A stretch of DNA of 64,000 nt, taken from NCBI RefSeq assembly GCF_026151205.1, contig NC_087078.1:9068675-9132674 (forward strand), written 5' to 3'. Made by a program: the position numbers and the translations under genes. Source of the DNA: Bolinopsis microptera (taxonomy: Eukaryota; Ctenophora; Tentaculata; Lobata; Bolinopsidae). The notes below the pieces were generated by a model. The model saw nothing but the letters and a program-made list of their open reading frames with translations, did no database searches and was not told the origin of the DNA. Each line of letters opens with the position of its first letter. Within the stretch, counting starts at the first letter, position 1. This document shows, piece after piece, positions 31,158 to 42,509 of this stretch.

Positions 31158-34086
31158 GGCACTATCCGTCGCGGAGTAGAGTCCGCAGCGGAGCCGCCGG
31201 ACTCCGAGCGGACTCTGAGCGGACTCCGGCGGAGCCGCCGGACTCCGAGCGGACTCCGGCGGTGCTCCGCCAAAATGTATTTACACTGGACTCGAGTACA
31301 TTTTGGCGGACTCCAAGCGGAGCCGAGCGGACTCCGAGCGGACTTTAAAGTCCGCCGCGGACTCCGAGCGGCTCCGCGGCGGCTCGGCGGAGTGTCCGCC
31401 GCGGACTAAGCCACTAGGCGGACTCCGGTCCGCCGCGGACTCCGGCGGAGTGCTTGGCGGACTCCGCCGGACCTCTCCGCCAGACTTGAATCCGGCGGAG
31501 TCCGTCGGAGCTTGGCGGAGTCCGCCAGCTCGGCGGACTCCGCTCGGAGTCCGGCGGACTCCAACAGAGTCCACTGACTTCCGACTTCCGACCCTCGGCT
31601 AAATTTGTCACGTGACATACAACATAGCATTTTGCAATATTGTGGTCAGTTGAAAAGGTCGCTAGTGATAAACCTTAACCATTACCCTCACAATGTCAAT
31701 AGTGTACAACTCTAGTCCTAACTTTGACCCTATAATGTATAAACGTTGACCCTAACCCTCCACCAAACCGTCCGCAGCGAAATATCAATGTCATTGACTG
31801 GTCACGTGACCAAAACAATTTTTGTCATATTATCTCATATAGGGAAGCGTTTTTAGTTTTACCCTACACGTTGCTTGTGGCGTCATTCGGCCGGATCCCA
31901 GCAAGCAAAAATACGTCGACCATCACAGGACGACGCCAGCCAGCACTCTCTACGCTCTTCGAGCTCCGATCGTCCGGTGACGAAGTAAGGACGAAGCCTG
32001 AGGTCCTCAGGTAACATCGACCACCGATTGAAAATTCAAAGATTTTTATAAACATACATAAAGGTCAAATGTAAAACTAAAATCTTGATGTTGATTGATT
32101 GACGACGTCAATTTTTGAGCACAGCGCGAGCGCATGCGGAAAAGGACCGCGTAGCTAGTCAAGATGTTGGCTTGTGGCGCGATGTGTTGCTCTAAGTATA
32201 GCCCTCTCGCTTGCAGTAGCGTGCGACCGCCGGAAATGACTTGTGGAACAAGCGCGCCGCGCCCGCAGCGGCGCGAAAGCACCTGGTTAGCTAGATGAAC
32301 GCGATGTGCCTTGCATTGTAGGATGAAATCCTACTAGCTGACGCCACTCGCAGCTGTGATGTTCGTTGTACGTCAGCGATCGAAATTTATACGCGTATCA
32401 CCCGTTAAGATGTGCCACCCGACGCGCCACGCAATTTTTCTCGTTGCTCGTCGCACGTGATCGACGAACAACGAAGCTCCGTTGCGACGCGCAAAGAGCT
32501 GCCAGGCTAGGACATCGTCCTGGTCCAACAAATTTTGGCGAGCGCGAGCGATTTTCTCCAAAAATTTAATGAGGGCGCCGACTTCCACTCTGGCTAGGTT
32601 TTTTCTTATCTATAAGAAAAAACCTAGCCAGAGTGGAAGTCGGCGCCCTCATTAAATAGGGGGTGCACGATAAAAATAAAGTTGCTTGGATTTAAAAAAA
32701 TTTTGTACCACTGTTTTGTAGAGACTGTGAGAATTTTCACAATACCAAATTTGTTATACCTTTTTGGAAAGATCAGTGAGTTTTGCCTAGGTGCCATATT
32801 TGATGGTGCGCGGCTTTTGGAGCAAAAGTAGCTGTAAAAGTCGCGTCGCGTAATTTGACCAAATTCGTCCAAATTTGACCATTTTTGTCGTATTATTCGG
32901 ATTTATCTTCAGTTCCTTAAATGAGATCATTCTGGAAATTGGCGACGACCTTCCAATTGGGCTTTTACAACTGTCCGAAAAATTTGGTGGATATCGGAGT
33001 TGATATAGTAATAAAAATGGGGCAAAATACGCTGCTTTTAGCTGTAACATAATGTTTGATGGTTGGATATGCTTTAAAATTTTCGGACACTTTCCTTGTA
33101 AGTTTATGAGTAAGCTTACCAATTTTTGTTGCAATTGGAGGTCGGGAAGGATACTCTATATCTATTTGTTTGAAGAAAATTGTGCTGGCCGAAATTAGCG
33201 CTAAAAAACCATCCTTCAGTCGGCACGCGCGGCTCACTGTCGATGGCGCACTACCTACTTCTTACCCAGCGCGCGTTCCTTAATGCTCGGTGAATTTTGC
33301 CGCGCCTCTGGTGAGAGAAACGACCTTGAGATTAGCTGGCTAAGTAACTGTAAGGTTTCTTCTATAACGCCCACTAGAGTCTAGTATAAACTAAACTCCA
33401 CCGTACCAACTTGGCGTAGTTTGATAATATAATTTAGTTATCATAAACAATGAGATAATATGACAAAAATTGTTTTGGTCACGTGACCAGTCAATGACAT
33501 TGATATTTCGCTGCTGGCGGTTTGGTGGAGGGTTAGGGTCAACGTTTATACATTATAGGGTCAAAGTTAGGACTAGAGTTGTACACTATTGACATTGTGA
33601 GGGTAATAGTTAAGGTTTATCACTAGCGACCTTTTCATGCATCTGACCACAATATCGCAAAATGCTATTGGCTATGTTGTATGTCACGTGACAAATTTAG
33701 CCGACGGTCGGAAGTCGGAAGTCGGAAGTCAGTGGACTCTGTTGGAGTCCGGCGGACTCCGAGCGGAGTCCAAGCTCCGCCGGACTCCGCCGGATTCAAG
33801 TCTGGCGGAGAGGTCCGGCGGAGTCCGCCAAGCACTCCGCCGGAGTCCGCGGCGGACCGGAGTCCGCCTAGTGGCTTAGTCCGCGGCGGACACTCCGCCG
33901 AGCCGCCGCGGAGCCGCTCGGAGTCCGCGGCGGACTTTAAAGTCCGCTCGGAGTCCGCTCGGCTCCGCTCGGAGTCCGCCAAAATGTACTCGAGTCCAGT
34001 GTAAATACATTTTGGCGGAGCACCGCCGGAGTCCGCTCGGAGTCCGGCGGCTCCGCCGCGGACTCTACTCCGCGACGGATAGTGCC
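31158..34086. mobile_element. 2929-bp GC-rich long-TIR element with 8-bp TSD
   Basis: Ends are GGCACTATCCGTCGCGG and its reverse complement. The host word AATTACTC is duplicated exactly at both sides (31150-31157, 34087-34094). TIRs are 31158-31838 and 33450-34086. The outer 400-450 bp of each is a GC-rich weave of GGACTCCGAGCGG and CCGCCGGACTCC words with internal hairpins; the inner part is ordinary sequence including GTCACGTGAC. The interior (31839-33449) holds dispersed-repeat fragments and a perfect palindrome but no transposase that I can recognise. An 8-bp TSD is compatible with hAT, P, Merlin or Zisupton superfamilies; such long GC-rich TIRs are not typical, so I leave it unclassified. 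Confidence 0.9.
32564..32657. other. Perfect 46-bp-arm palindrome inside the long-TIR element
   Basis: ATTTAATGAGGGCGCCGACT through TTTTTTCTTAT is followed by a 2-nt centre (CT) and its exact reverse complement. With almost no loop, the DNA could extrude as a cruciform and the RNA would be a long hairpin. Confidence 0.95.
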
Positions 34087-34116
34087 AATTACTCTGTCTT
34101 ATTGTGTTTCATTTTA

Positions 34117-34250
34117 AACTGTTCGATCCGAATTGTGAGTTTGTTTTATACATTTGAGTTCACAGCTGCACTTTATCAGATTATAATTTCAGTCCACTAA
34201 TACTTGCTTCTCTTAAATCATCTCATTGTTTAACATTTGACCATATTTAT
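34117..34250 (+). repeat. Flanking host repeat, copy 2
   Basis: Shares TATACATTTGAGTTCACA, TAATTTCAGTC and ATTGTTTAACATTT with 31027-31149. It marks the pre-insertion tandem repeat. Confidence 0.75.
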
Positions 34251-34590
34251 TTTTATATATTTATTAGCATAATTTACAGCCATCTATATCTCTGAGAAAC
34301 ACTATCAGTGAACCTACCCCAGTATTGCTGTATTGGTTAGCAAAGTGAGTGATAACTAAATATGTGAATGACCCCTTACAAAGGATCCTGTACGTGCAGA
34401 AATAGTATACATCGAAGTACACACTCATCTGCACACTAAAGTTACACTCGCTACAGTTCATCTCTCGGATTATTCCAGAATTGCGCGCAAACACACGTGT
34501 TGTCTCAAACAGTGAAACAGTCTGTTTCATTGACATGTAGGTCGACACTCTCTCGTTGTGTACGTTTTGAGAACTTTTGTTTAGACTTTA

Positions 34591-35136
34591 GGGGCCATCT
34601 ACTTGGGACGTCCGTTAAAATTGCAGATTTTCAGACCACCCCCGGGGAGCACCCCCTCCCCCTGTCCGGGTGTGTCCGAATTTTCAAACCCCCTCCCCCG
34701 GACGTCCGGATTTCCAGCTACTTTAAAGAGTACAAATAAAACCAACTCAAATTCATTGTTAATAAAATGTGTAGTCACTTAGAATAGACAATAATACATT
34801 TAGTGTCGAACAAGTTTAGCACAGTTACATTAAGGTACTTAAGTAGGTAGCCATCCAATGGAATAAGTTTTAAGGCAGTAGCAGAATATGCGAGTTGTGT
34901 CTCGGCTCTCATGAGCTGCTCTGGGAAACGACTTCTCGTTCAAAATACAGGGATCTAAACTTACTGAGTAATTAGTGTCAAAGAGTTGAAATAAATGCGA
35001 CTTTTTCGTTAATTCTGCCAAAATTTCCGGACGTCCGGATTTTCAGAAACCACTCCCTATCACTGTCCGGATTTGTCCGAAATTCCAAAACCACCTCCCC
35101 CTCCCTTTTTGCTGGACGTCCTAAGTAGATGGCCCC
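34591..35136. mobile_element. 546-bp MITE, TTA target-site duplication (PIF/Harbinger-like)
   Basis: TIRs begin GGGGCCATCTACTTRGGACGTCC; the right end is the reverse complement. TTA flanks both sides (34588-34590 and 35137-35139). A 3-bp TTA/TAA TSD with G-rich TIR starts is the pattern of PIF/Harbinger elements. Next to each end lie TGTCCGGATTTGTCCGAAAT-like words and C-rich tracts. No transposase. Confidence 0.85.
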
Positions 35137-36120
35137 TTAATATTTTATTTGATGCAGAATAGCTGACAGCAGCTACAATTGTACATTTGACTCAGTCTTT
35201 CTGTGCTTTCATATCTTAAGTCTGATATTTACTTTGCTCCTAAACCTTCTTTTAGTTCTGACAAAGCAAGATTTGCCATGATACAGCGACTTTTTATGTC
35301 GTCATCGCTGCATAATTTAGACTTTAGAGCCAAGGTACTAAGGCAGATAGCTGATATTCAGGGCTCTTTCCCCCTATACGATTTTGGAGCCCGCTGTTTG
35401 ACGATATTTACACTGACAAAAATTGGTCGACTCTTTTATCTTATTCTCTCACATTAAACAACATTAACCAGGTTTTTTTTTTTCTAGAAATGACTATAAT
35501 GTGACTATTGCATTGGATAGAGTTTTCCAATGGCATTGTTTTCTACCTATCTGACCTATGTTGAGTTTCGCCAAGACTTGACGGGACCATCACATCTTTT
35601 GACCACCCCAAAGTCTCACTCGTTGCGCCAACACAGCAGAGAGTTCGTGAGGAGGGGCCTATATCCCTGATCAGCGGCTTATCCTTTCGTCCACCACAAC
35701 ACTAACTCACACAGTAACTGATGACAATCCTTTCCAACTAATGCTCACTGAATTTATCATCAGCGCTTCTGTTGACACAGCATGGCACCATGAGGTACTC
35801 TCCCTTATTTTTCCCTATTTATTTTGTTATATTACACAAGCTGAACTGGCTCGAGGGATACCCTTGATTTTTACACGTACCTCATTATTACATCATATCA
35901 AGTTTAAGTATGTTAAATTCGATTCTAATCGAAATAAAATGGTTAACATTTGCAAGATAGTAACATTTGTTTCACTTCAGGGACGGATCCAGTGATCCAC
36001 TAACTTTTCCTATCAGAGATCTAGACGGACCTGAAAATAGCACCTCCTGTAGTTCCCGCCTAAACAGTATCGAAAGATTGATCTAGAAGCTTTGACAGAG
36101 TTTTAGCTCTTTATGTCTGC
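35137..36120 (+). pseudogene. Degenerate coding remnant, identity unknown
   Basis: From about 35205 a frame reads SYLKSDIYFAPKPSFSSDKA and RFAMIQRLFMSSSLHNLDFR. It then continues more naturally after a frame change as FDDIYTDKNWSTLLSYSL. A further piece at 35981-36086 reads DGSSDPLTFPIRDLDGPENS after an acceptor-like TTCACTTCAG, and MLTEFIISASVDTAWHHE ends at a donor (GAG/GTACTC, 35795). The composition looks like protein, broken by stops and frame shifts. It may be a dead gene or an old element. Confidence 0.35.
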
Positions 36121-36497
36121 CACATTGACTTTCTGATGAATAAAGGAAAAAATCGTAAGCCTTTTACAATATCTAGCGCCAGCCGGCCGCGCGTTATTGA
36201 CATTGTGTAGACCCTTTGAAATTTTTTAAAGCTTTTAAAAACGGCCATTTCTTAGGATCGATGTCCTTAAAGTTAGTTGTTCAGATCATTCAGAGGTTAT
36301 CGTTTAAAGTTAAGTTCAGTCTAAAAAAGAAATCTGAAAGAAGGTAAATATCTTAAACCTCAGCTGCTTTTCCTAATATGCGAGATGAGTCTGTCCGACC
36401 AAATTTTATTTGGTTAGCCGTCAGGGCAGAAACTCAGAATCTCAACGAATCTTTATTTAGTTGCTTATCTTAAAATCTGTTTCAGGTAGGCGATAAG

Positions 36498-36675
36498 GTG
36501 ACGTTTGCAGAGCGGCGTCTATTAAATATCATACCTTTATGTTTGAAGCTGAGACCGGCGATATTCCCAAGTAGTACGGCAGATGAAGACACAAGTTTTA
36601 GTAAGGGAGGGCTCCTGCAGAGATCAATTCACGGACGCTAATGTTGCCTTGAATTATAGTATGATAACCGACAGA
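36498..36675 (+). pseudogene. Frameshifted first copy of the duplicated exon
   Basis: It matches the exon at 37041-37217 but is 178 instead of 177 bases because of an extra C in GGGCTCCTGCAG. The frame then ends at TAA. An upstream acceptor (CTGTTTCAG at 36485) could extend the exon by four codons (VGDK). Confidence 0.55.
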
Positions 36676-37040
36676 GTAAGTTTGTATTATATGATTAGTG
36701 TTTGTGAAGTTAAGTTGTAAATCAAGTCGGAGGTTTTGTGATGTATAAGTATAATGTCTTGATAAATGATTCAAATTTCTGATTGTCTCTAAATAGACTT
36801 AGTGAAGACAGATTCTAATAGAAACAAATAGTTGAATAACGTATCGACATAACTACGTCATACTCATATCCTCAATAAATGTAATGGATTTGTAGTGTTG
36901 TAATTAGTTTAAAACTAAGAATAAGTGTGCAGATGATAATATAGAAATATAATATTGTGCCCAGACCCTCCCAGATCTGCCTTCAGCTCCCTGTCGTAGT
37001 CAGGGATTATAAGGAGCTCTATCTACTTATCCCTTTTCAG

Positions 37041-37217
37041 GTGACGTTTGCAGAGCGGCGTCTATTGAATATCATACCTTTATGTTTGAAGCTGAGACCG
37101 GCGATATTCCCAAGTAATACGGCAGATGAAGACACAAGTTTTAGTAAGGGAGGGCTCTGCAGAGATCAATTCACGGACGCTAATGTTGCCTTGAATTATA
37201 GTATGATAACCGACAGA
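37041..37217 (+). CDS. Candidate exon, 59 codons, intact copy of the duplication
   Basis: Acceptor CCCTTTTCAG and donor GACAGA/GTAAGT enclose 177 bases, phase 0 at both ends. The peptide begins VTFAERRLLNIIPLCLKLRP and ends NVALNYSMITDR. It is not repetitive and looks like protein, but I recognise no domain and could not place partner exons. The parent gene may have exons in the 35-36 kb remnant. Confidence 0.42.
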
Positions 37218-37867
37218 GTAAGTTTGTATTATATGATTAGTGTTTGTGAAGTTAAGTTGTAAATCAAGTCGGAGGTTTTGTGATGTATAAGTATAATGTC
37301 TTGATAAATGATTCAAATTTCTGATTGTCTCTAAATAGACTTAGTGAAGACAGATTCTAATAGAAATAAATAGTTGAATAACGTATCGACATAACTACGT
37401 CATACTCATATCCTCAATAAATGTAATGGATTTGTAGTGTTGTAATTAGTTTAAGCTAAGTTAAAGTATAAGTGTGCAGATGATAATATAATAGCAATAT
37501 AATATTGTGCCCAGACCCTCCCAGATCTGCCTTCAGCTCCCTGTCGTAGTCAGGGATTATAAGGAACTCTATCTACGTATCCCTTTTCATTCCTGACCCT
37601 GATTGTTGTACGTAGCTGTGACTTGTAATCTTCTCGATTCTCCCAGTTCAATTTCATTTGAACAGCTTCAGGTAGCATTTAAACAACAATTGTTACATGT
37701 TTTAATCTGGAAATATTCTTCGATCGTACACTTCTCTACACTGTTTTACACCATACATAAAAAAATCAAGAAAACAACAAATTTTGTTGTGCAGCTGGAT
37801 TGAACGGGTCGGCTCGCTCCGCTCGCCAAGGGCCCCCCAAAGAAAAATCCTGGCTACGTGCCTGTAG

Positions 37868-37990
37868 TGGATACTAAGTAAAAAGGCTTCCATGAAAAAA
37901 ATTGCACATATAATATCTCGGTTCGGGATACTAGCCAAAATGACTTCTTTAAAATTGAAATAACTCCAGTTTTTAATATTCAGTTTTTTA
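37868..37990. repeat. Dispersed repeat shared with 63449-63575
   Basis: GGATACTAAGTAAAAAGG, AATATCTCGGTTCGG and TACTAGCCAAAATGACTTC appear in both places with small differences. Confidence 0.85.
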
Positions 37991-38236
37991 CTCTTTTTCT
38001 GAACTCTAGAATGTGACTGAGGAGTGATTATATTTGTCCTAGTATACTAATTAGCTAATATAGTAATCGGCTACAGACATATCTACGCCTATGTGGGACG
38101 CACACTAAAATTAATGGAAATAATTATCGGACTTTATTATTCACGGACCTTAATACCACAGACATTATTTTCACGGACATAATTATTCACGCTGAGGTCT
38201 TCAGTGTGAAAGTAATGTCCGTGATAATTATGACCA

Positions 38237-39540
38237 ATAAGGTAGATAACATGCTTGTCCTTGCATTTTAGAGTTCCGTCTAGCACCAGTTCTATGTTGT
38301 GACCATGATCGGGGGGGGGGGGGGGGGGGCCCGGGCCAATGACTACTTTTGGGGACTTGGGGAATTACGTCAACGATTTTACCCCGAGTCCCCATGATTT
38401 TTAGTCCCCAACAGTCTCCATTAGTCCCCATTTAGATGATTTTTAGTCCCCAAAAGTCTCCATTAGTCCCCATTTAGATTTATCCTACTCTTATCTTGGA
38501 CAAAACATCTCGATCGTATCGTTATTAAACTAACTTGAAAACCATAAATAACTGTCAAAAATTCTGAGGACTTATGGGGACAAATGGTGAATTACGTCAA
38601 CGAGTTGATCTCTAGTCCCCATGATTTTTAGTCCCCATTAGTCCCCAAAAGTCTCCATTGGTAGTCATTGCCCCCCCCCCCCCCCCCCCCATGATCTTTT
38701 GAGTCCTTGTCAAAGAGGACGGGGCAAATTTTGCAGCTAGGTCCATTACACCTCTGTAATTGTCCTACATCAAGGGTTTCCAGTTGTCCCAGTTGTCGAT
38801 TCTTTTCTAGTGTATTACCGATTGAAGGGTGTTTCCTAGTGGCAAATACTATCCGTACATCCCCACATAACATTAACCTAGTAGCTTAATGACCAGATTA
38901 AGTTCTTAACCAACTTTGTAAGACTTATGTTATCAAGAGTGTTGTACGGAAAATACGAGGCTCTGTTGTGTCTTATCCTCAGTGTCTCTGGTTGGATTTC
39001 CTGGGTTCTCAATAGACCTCTGTATTGCTTTCGGCTCGATTTCTTCTAGTTTGTCACCGTTGTTGTTGTGTCCGCATCTGGCAAGATCCTCCTTTAGTTC
39101 GCCCAGGTCCTCTACACATGGTGGGGTTGGAAACTACATATGTATCTGATCTCAAGTAGTTCCTAGCATCTGTTTCCTTTCTAAATAGCTTGTACCAGAT
39201 CTGATTTTCTGAGTCCAAGCTCAAGGTAAGGTCTAAAAAGTTAACCTTGATTCTATATGGTTAACTGCCAGTTTGATTTAGCCAGTTTGTTCAACAATTC
39301 GACAAACATTGTAAATTGTCCCGCTGTCCCCATCCACACTCCAAATATGTCGTCGATGAATCTCCCAAAAGTTTATCAGGGTCGCACTCTTTATCTTTTT
39401 GCTAACCTTTTTGAAGAGCAACCAATGCATAGTAACGTCTGACACTTGTCTGGAGATACAGTTTCCAGTAGTAGGCATGAGGCAGGGAAAATTAGTGTGT
39501 GACTGATTTAAGCAGTTGGTCACCAGAGTTCAGTTCGAGT
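38237..39540 (-). pseudogene. Broken Penelope-like element: RT followed by Cys motif and endonuclease start
   Basis: Reading the minus strand: an RT core with FIDD at 39360-39349 in GRFIDDIFGVWMGTAGQF, then VNFLDLTLSLDSENQIWY. After a short gap comes VRIVFATRKHPSIGNTLEKN with the motif RCNGPSCKICPVLFDKDSKD (38873-38697), interrupted by a 380-bp MITE. It resumes as GHNIELVLDGTLKCKDKHVI YLI, the usual entry into a GIY-YIG nuclease, then breaks off near 38237. Several stops and frame changes make it dead. Unlike the element at 4-8.6 kb, the nuclease-side motifs here follow the RT. Confidence 0.78.
38311..38690. mobile_element. 380-bp G-run-ended MITE inside the PLE remnant, TSD ATGATC
   Basis: The left end is a run of about 19 G followed by CCCGGGCCAATGACTAC; the right end is GTAGTCATTG plus about 20 C. 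ATGATC flanks both ends (38305-38310, 38691-38696). Removing the MITE and one copy of the TSD restores a continuous reading SKDHGHN across the site, which confirms the insertion. The interior repeats AGTCCCCATGATTTTTAGTC and AATTACGTCAACGA. Confidence 0.88.
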
Positions 39541-39779
39541 ACTAATTTTAAGGAAATTAGTGACGTTTTATTGCTAATAAATTGATTTGAATTCACGTAT
39601 TTTTGTTGACGTTAACAAGGCTCATACCTCCCCCTCCTGTCAGCAACCGTCAGCATTTCCAAATACCCTTTTCCCTCGGCTGCTGACGTCATACATGAAC
39701 GCTCGCTTATGTTAGCTATACATTTTGTAACAGCAACATTTACATTGTATTATGTATTATATTGTATTATGTAATTACA

Positions 39780-39847
39780 TTAAATGACGGGTGGGCGACA
39801 ATTTACCCCCCGACAATTAACCCCCGACAATATAATTTAATACAATT
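39780..39847. other. GACAATTNACCCCC repeat edge
   Basis: GGGCGACAATTTACCCCCCG and CGACAATTAACCCCCGACAA open a palindromic region whose other half lies at 40180-40410, on the far side of the telomere-like tract. Confidence 0.6.
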
Positions 39848-40175
39848 AACCCTGACCCTGACCCTGACCCTGACCCTGACCCTGACCCTGACCCTGACCC
39901 TGACCCTGACCCTGACCCTGACCCTGACCCTGACCCTGACCCTGACCCTGACCCTGACCCTGACCCTGACCCTGACCCTGATCCAGGACCCTGACCTTGA
40001 CCCTGACCCTGACCCTGACCCTGACCCTGACCCTGACCCTGACCCTGACCCTGACCCAGGACCCTAACCCTAACCCTAACCCTAACCCTAGGCCTGACCC
40101 TGACCCTGACCCTGACCCTGACCCTGATCCAGGACCCTGACCCTGACCACTGACTCTGACCCTGACCCTGACCCT
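39848..40175. repeat. Telomere-like hexamer tract (CCCTGA)n with a (CCCTAA) core
   Basis: About 45 CCCTGA hexamers, interrupted by CAGGAC words, enclose five perfect CCCTAA hexamers near 40061-40088. CCCTAA is the animal telomere repeat; CCCTGA is a one-base variant. Confidence 0.95.
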
Positions 40176-40410
40176 AACCCGATCAATTGACCCAGTGTAA
40201 TTACATGGGGGTCAATTGTCGTACTAAGTCCTAGATTTCGCGACAATTGACCCTAGTTTAATTACATAGGTAGGGGGTCAATTGTCGGTGGGTCAATTTT
40301 CGGGGGGCCAATTGTCGTACTAAACCCTAGATTTGGCGACAATTGACCCCAGTGTAATTACATAGGGGGTCAATTGTCGGGGGGTCAATTCACAATTGTC
40401 GCGGTACCTA
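40176..40410. repeat. GGGGTCAATTGTCG / CGACAATTGACCCC repeats
   Basis: At least five inverted or direct copies of GGGTCAATTGTCG, separated by AGTGTAATTACATAGGG and ACTAAACCCTAGATTTGGCG. With 39780-39847 they bracket the telomere-like tract and may be the ends of one element. Confidence 0.75.
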
Positions 40411-42482
40411 AATGACATGTACTTTTTCAGGATCAAGTCAAAGTCAGGCCTGCAGCGACGAGCCCCTTTCTTTCGGATTGTGAAGTGTAATGTTAATGTT
40501 TAATGTAGCTGTTTAACGTCGAAAATTGTTAGTTTGTAATTGTTTTTGAGAAGCAAAATAATTAATCTGAGAAGTGTTTCCAGTTTTATAAAGCTCAGGC
40601 ATGGGCACCGTATTGTTTATTTAGTTATATTTTATACAATATCTTTGACCTTTGTCGCATTAAGTTGTAGTACTACTACTAGTAGCGGGGTAGTACTAGT
40701 AAATACTGAATACTGTGTTTCGTTTATCCTATAAGTATATAAATATTGCATTGTGTATCTTTGTCGCATAGTACATAGTATAAGTTGATAAGTAGCGAGG
40801 TAGTTGATACTGTTTCGTGATGTATTTTTTCGTGATGTATTTTGATCGTACAATCTTAATTATTCGTATTATTATACCGCAATTCCTGTATTTTATCGTC
40901 TAAAAGTGAACAATACCAAATTAGAATAAACAAGAGGCATTTATAGCCTTCGATAAGTATAAATAATCGCACACGATGTACGTGCACCCGGGGTTAAATA
41001 CGACGCAATTGTCAGCACTGCGCGCGCGCACACGTACCATCTTATGTGTGCTGATCTGTATGTGCCTATCCTACTTGTGAAACAAGCGCGTCACGAAGTA
41101 CGCGTAGGCACATGGCTATGTGAACCCATGACGTAGGGTACAAATGCTTCTCTGGAAAGTTATGGGCAAAAAAACCGTTAGTAAAACATGAATTCGATTG
41201 TTTAGGGCTCGGGTTAGGGTTATGGAAAGGGTTGTGGAAAGGGTTATGAATAGGTTTGGGGTAATAGTAAGGGTTAGGATTGGGATTAGGGTTTATATAA
41301 AACCGTTTTGTACGGCTTCAAAACCGTAAAAACCAAGCTGCGAAGGATTGACATCGTGAATCAAAGGGCCAAGTAAAGGCTCTCTGTGCGTTCTTTATTT
41401 ATGTTACCTGGGGACCTCAGGCTATCACGTTCATAAACATGAGATTCGGCAGAATGACAGGCTGAGCGCGGCCCAGTAATATCTATGCTTTTATGGCACA
41501 TATGGTCTTAATATAAAGGCAATATCGTTAAAGATGCTTTCTCTCATCGAGCCCTATAATATATTCTATAATTTGACTCCCTTAAACCAATTTTGCTCTG
41601 GCGTGTGCCTCTAGACTCTGATATTTATGATGTTAGGCTAATGTAAGGCTATAACTCGAGATATGACAGATTTCTAAAAAAGCACTCTACTAAAAGTAAA
41701 GGAGCTATTGTACTACTAACTACAAGCAAATCTTGATCTTAGACTAACCCTTTTATCCCAAAACTGCTATTGTGAAAGTTAACAGGCGTACCAGGGCCCA
41801 ACAATTTTTAACACTATGTTATATAACGGGTGATACTTGTAAACTGTTTGTTCTTAATATTATTCCAAGATCGTCGACGAGTCCGACTAGGTGTGCGTTT
41901 TGGTAGGTTATTAAGCTACAATATATTATCTGAAAGACAACAGTGAAAGCTACCTACTATACAAAATTCAATAGTTCCTTTTAGTAGAGTGAAACTACCA
42001 GGATCCTCGTAATTTTGTCATTGGGGCTACATTACTGCAAAAATAAGAACAAGTTTTGCATGAACCTTTTCCATAATTTCTTATTCGTGTTCCATTGGCG
42101 ATTCTATGCCCGTAAATAAAAACCCTATTTAATATTACAATTGGAAACGTTCAACTAAAATACTGAAATACAACAGATATCATATACATATGTCAAGCTC
42201 TTCAATTAACCTTTAAAGTACTCATATTTACAGTACAAGATGGTAAGGTATGATGTTAGTTTTTAGAGAAAGTAAAAAGTGAAAGTGAAAAGGATAACAC
42301 TCAAATCTCATGGACTCACAAGTCCTTCCCAATGAAGTTGTAGGTAAGGCGGATATTACAGGAACATCCAGTAGCAGGCAATGTGGTTTTAATCTTAAAT
42401 TGTACATAATATCTGAGAAATTACTTTTCTATCACATTTCATGTAATTTGACCTGAAGACAGAATTATTATTAAGTTTTTCA
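40411..42482. other. No gene seen; several repeat fragments
   Basis: 41083-41122 is another CAAGCGCGTCACGAAGTACG copy. 41205-41300 is a degenerate GGGTTAGGGTTATGGAAAGG tract. 41826-41920 is a dispersed-repeat copy (ACGGGTGATACTTGTAAACT, then GAGTCCGACTAGGTGTGCGT). The rest is AT-rich without exons. Confidence 0.55.
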
Positions 42483-42509
42483 ATGCTTATTTCGATAGAT
42501 AGTCCAATA

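Larger units (their letters stand above)
36497..37587 (+). repeat. Tandem segmental duplication of about 542 bp
   Basis: The block from GTGACGTTTGCAGAGCGGCG to GTATCCCTTTTCA occurs twice in tandem, nearly identical, each with an exon-like piece and the following intron-like sequence including AATAAATGTAATGG. The copies differ by few substitutions, a 1-base insertion and short indels, so the duplication is recent. Confidence 0.9.

Noticed and set aside
31281-31630. Several overlapping 65-155-codon frames in the GC-rich TIRs
   Set aside because: GC-rich repeat sequence lacks stops in many frames on both strands, and the frames mirror each other in the inverted copy at 33.6-34.0 kb.
39762-40067. 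101-codon Leu-Thr / Asp-Pro frame
   Set aside because: Translation of the CCCTGA telomere-like tract.
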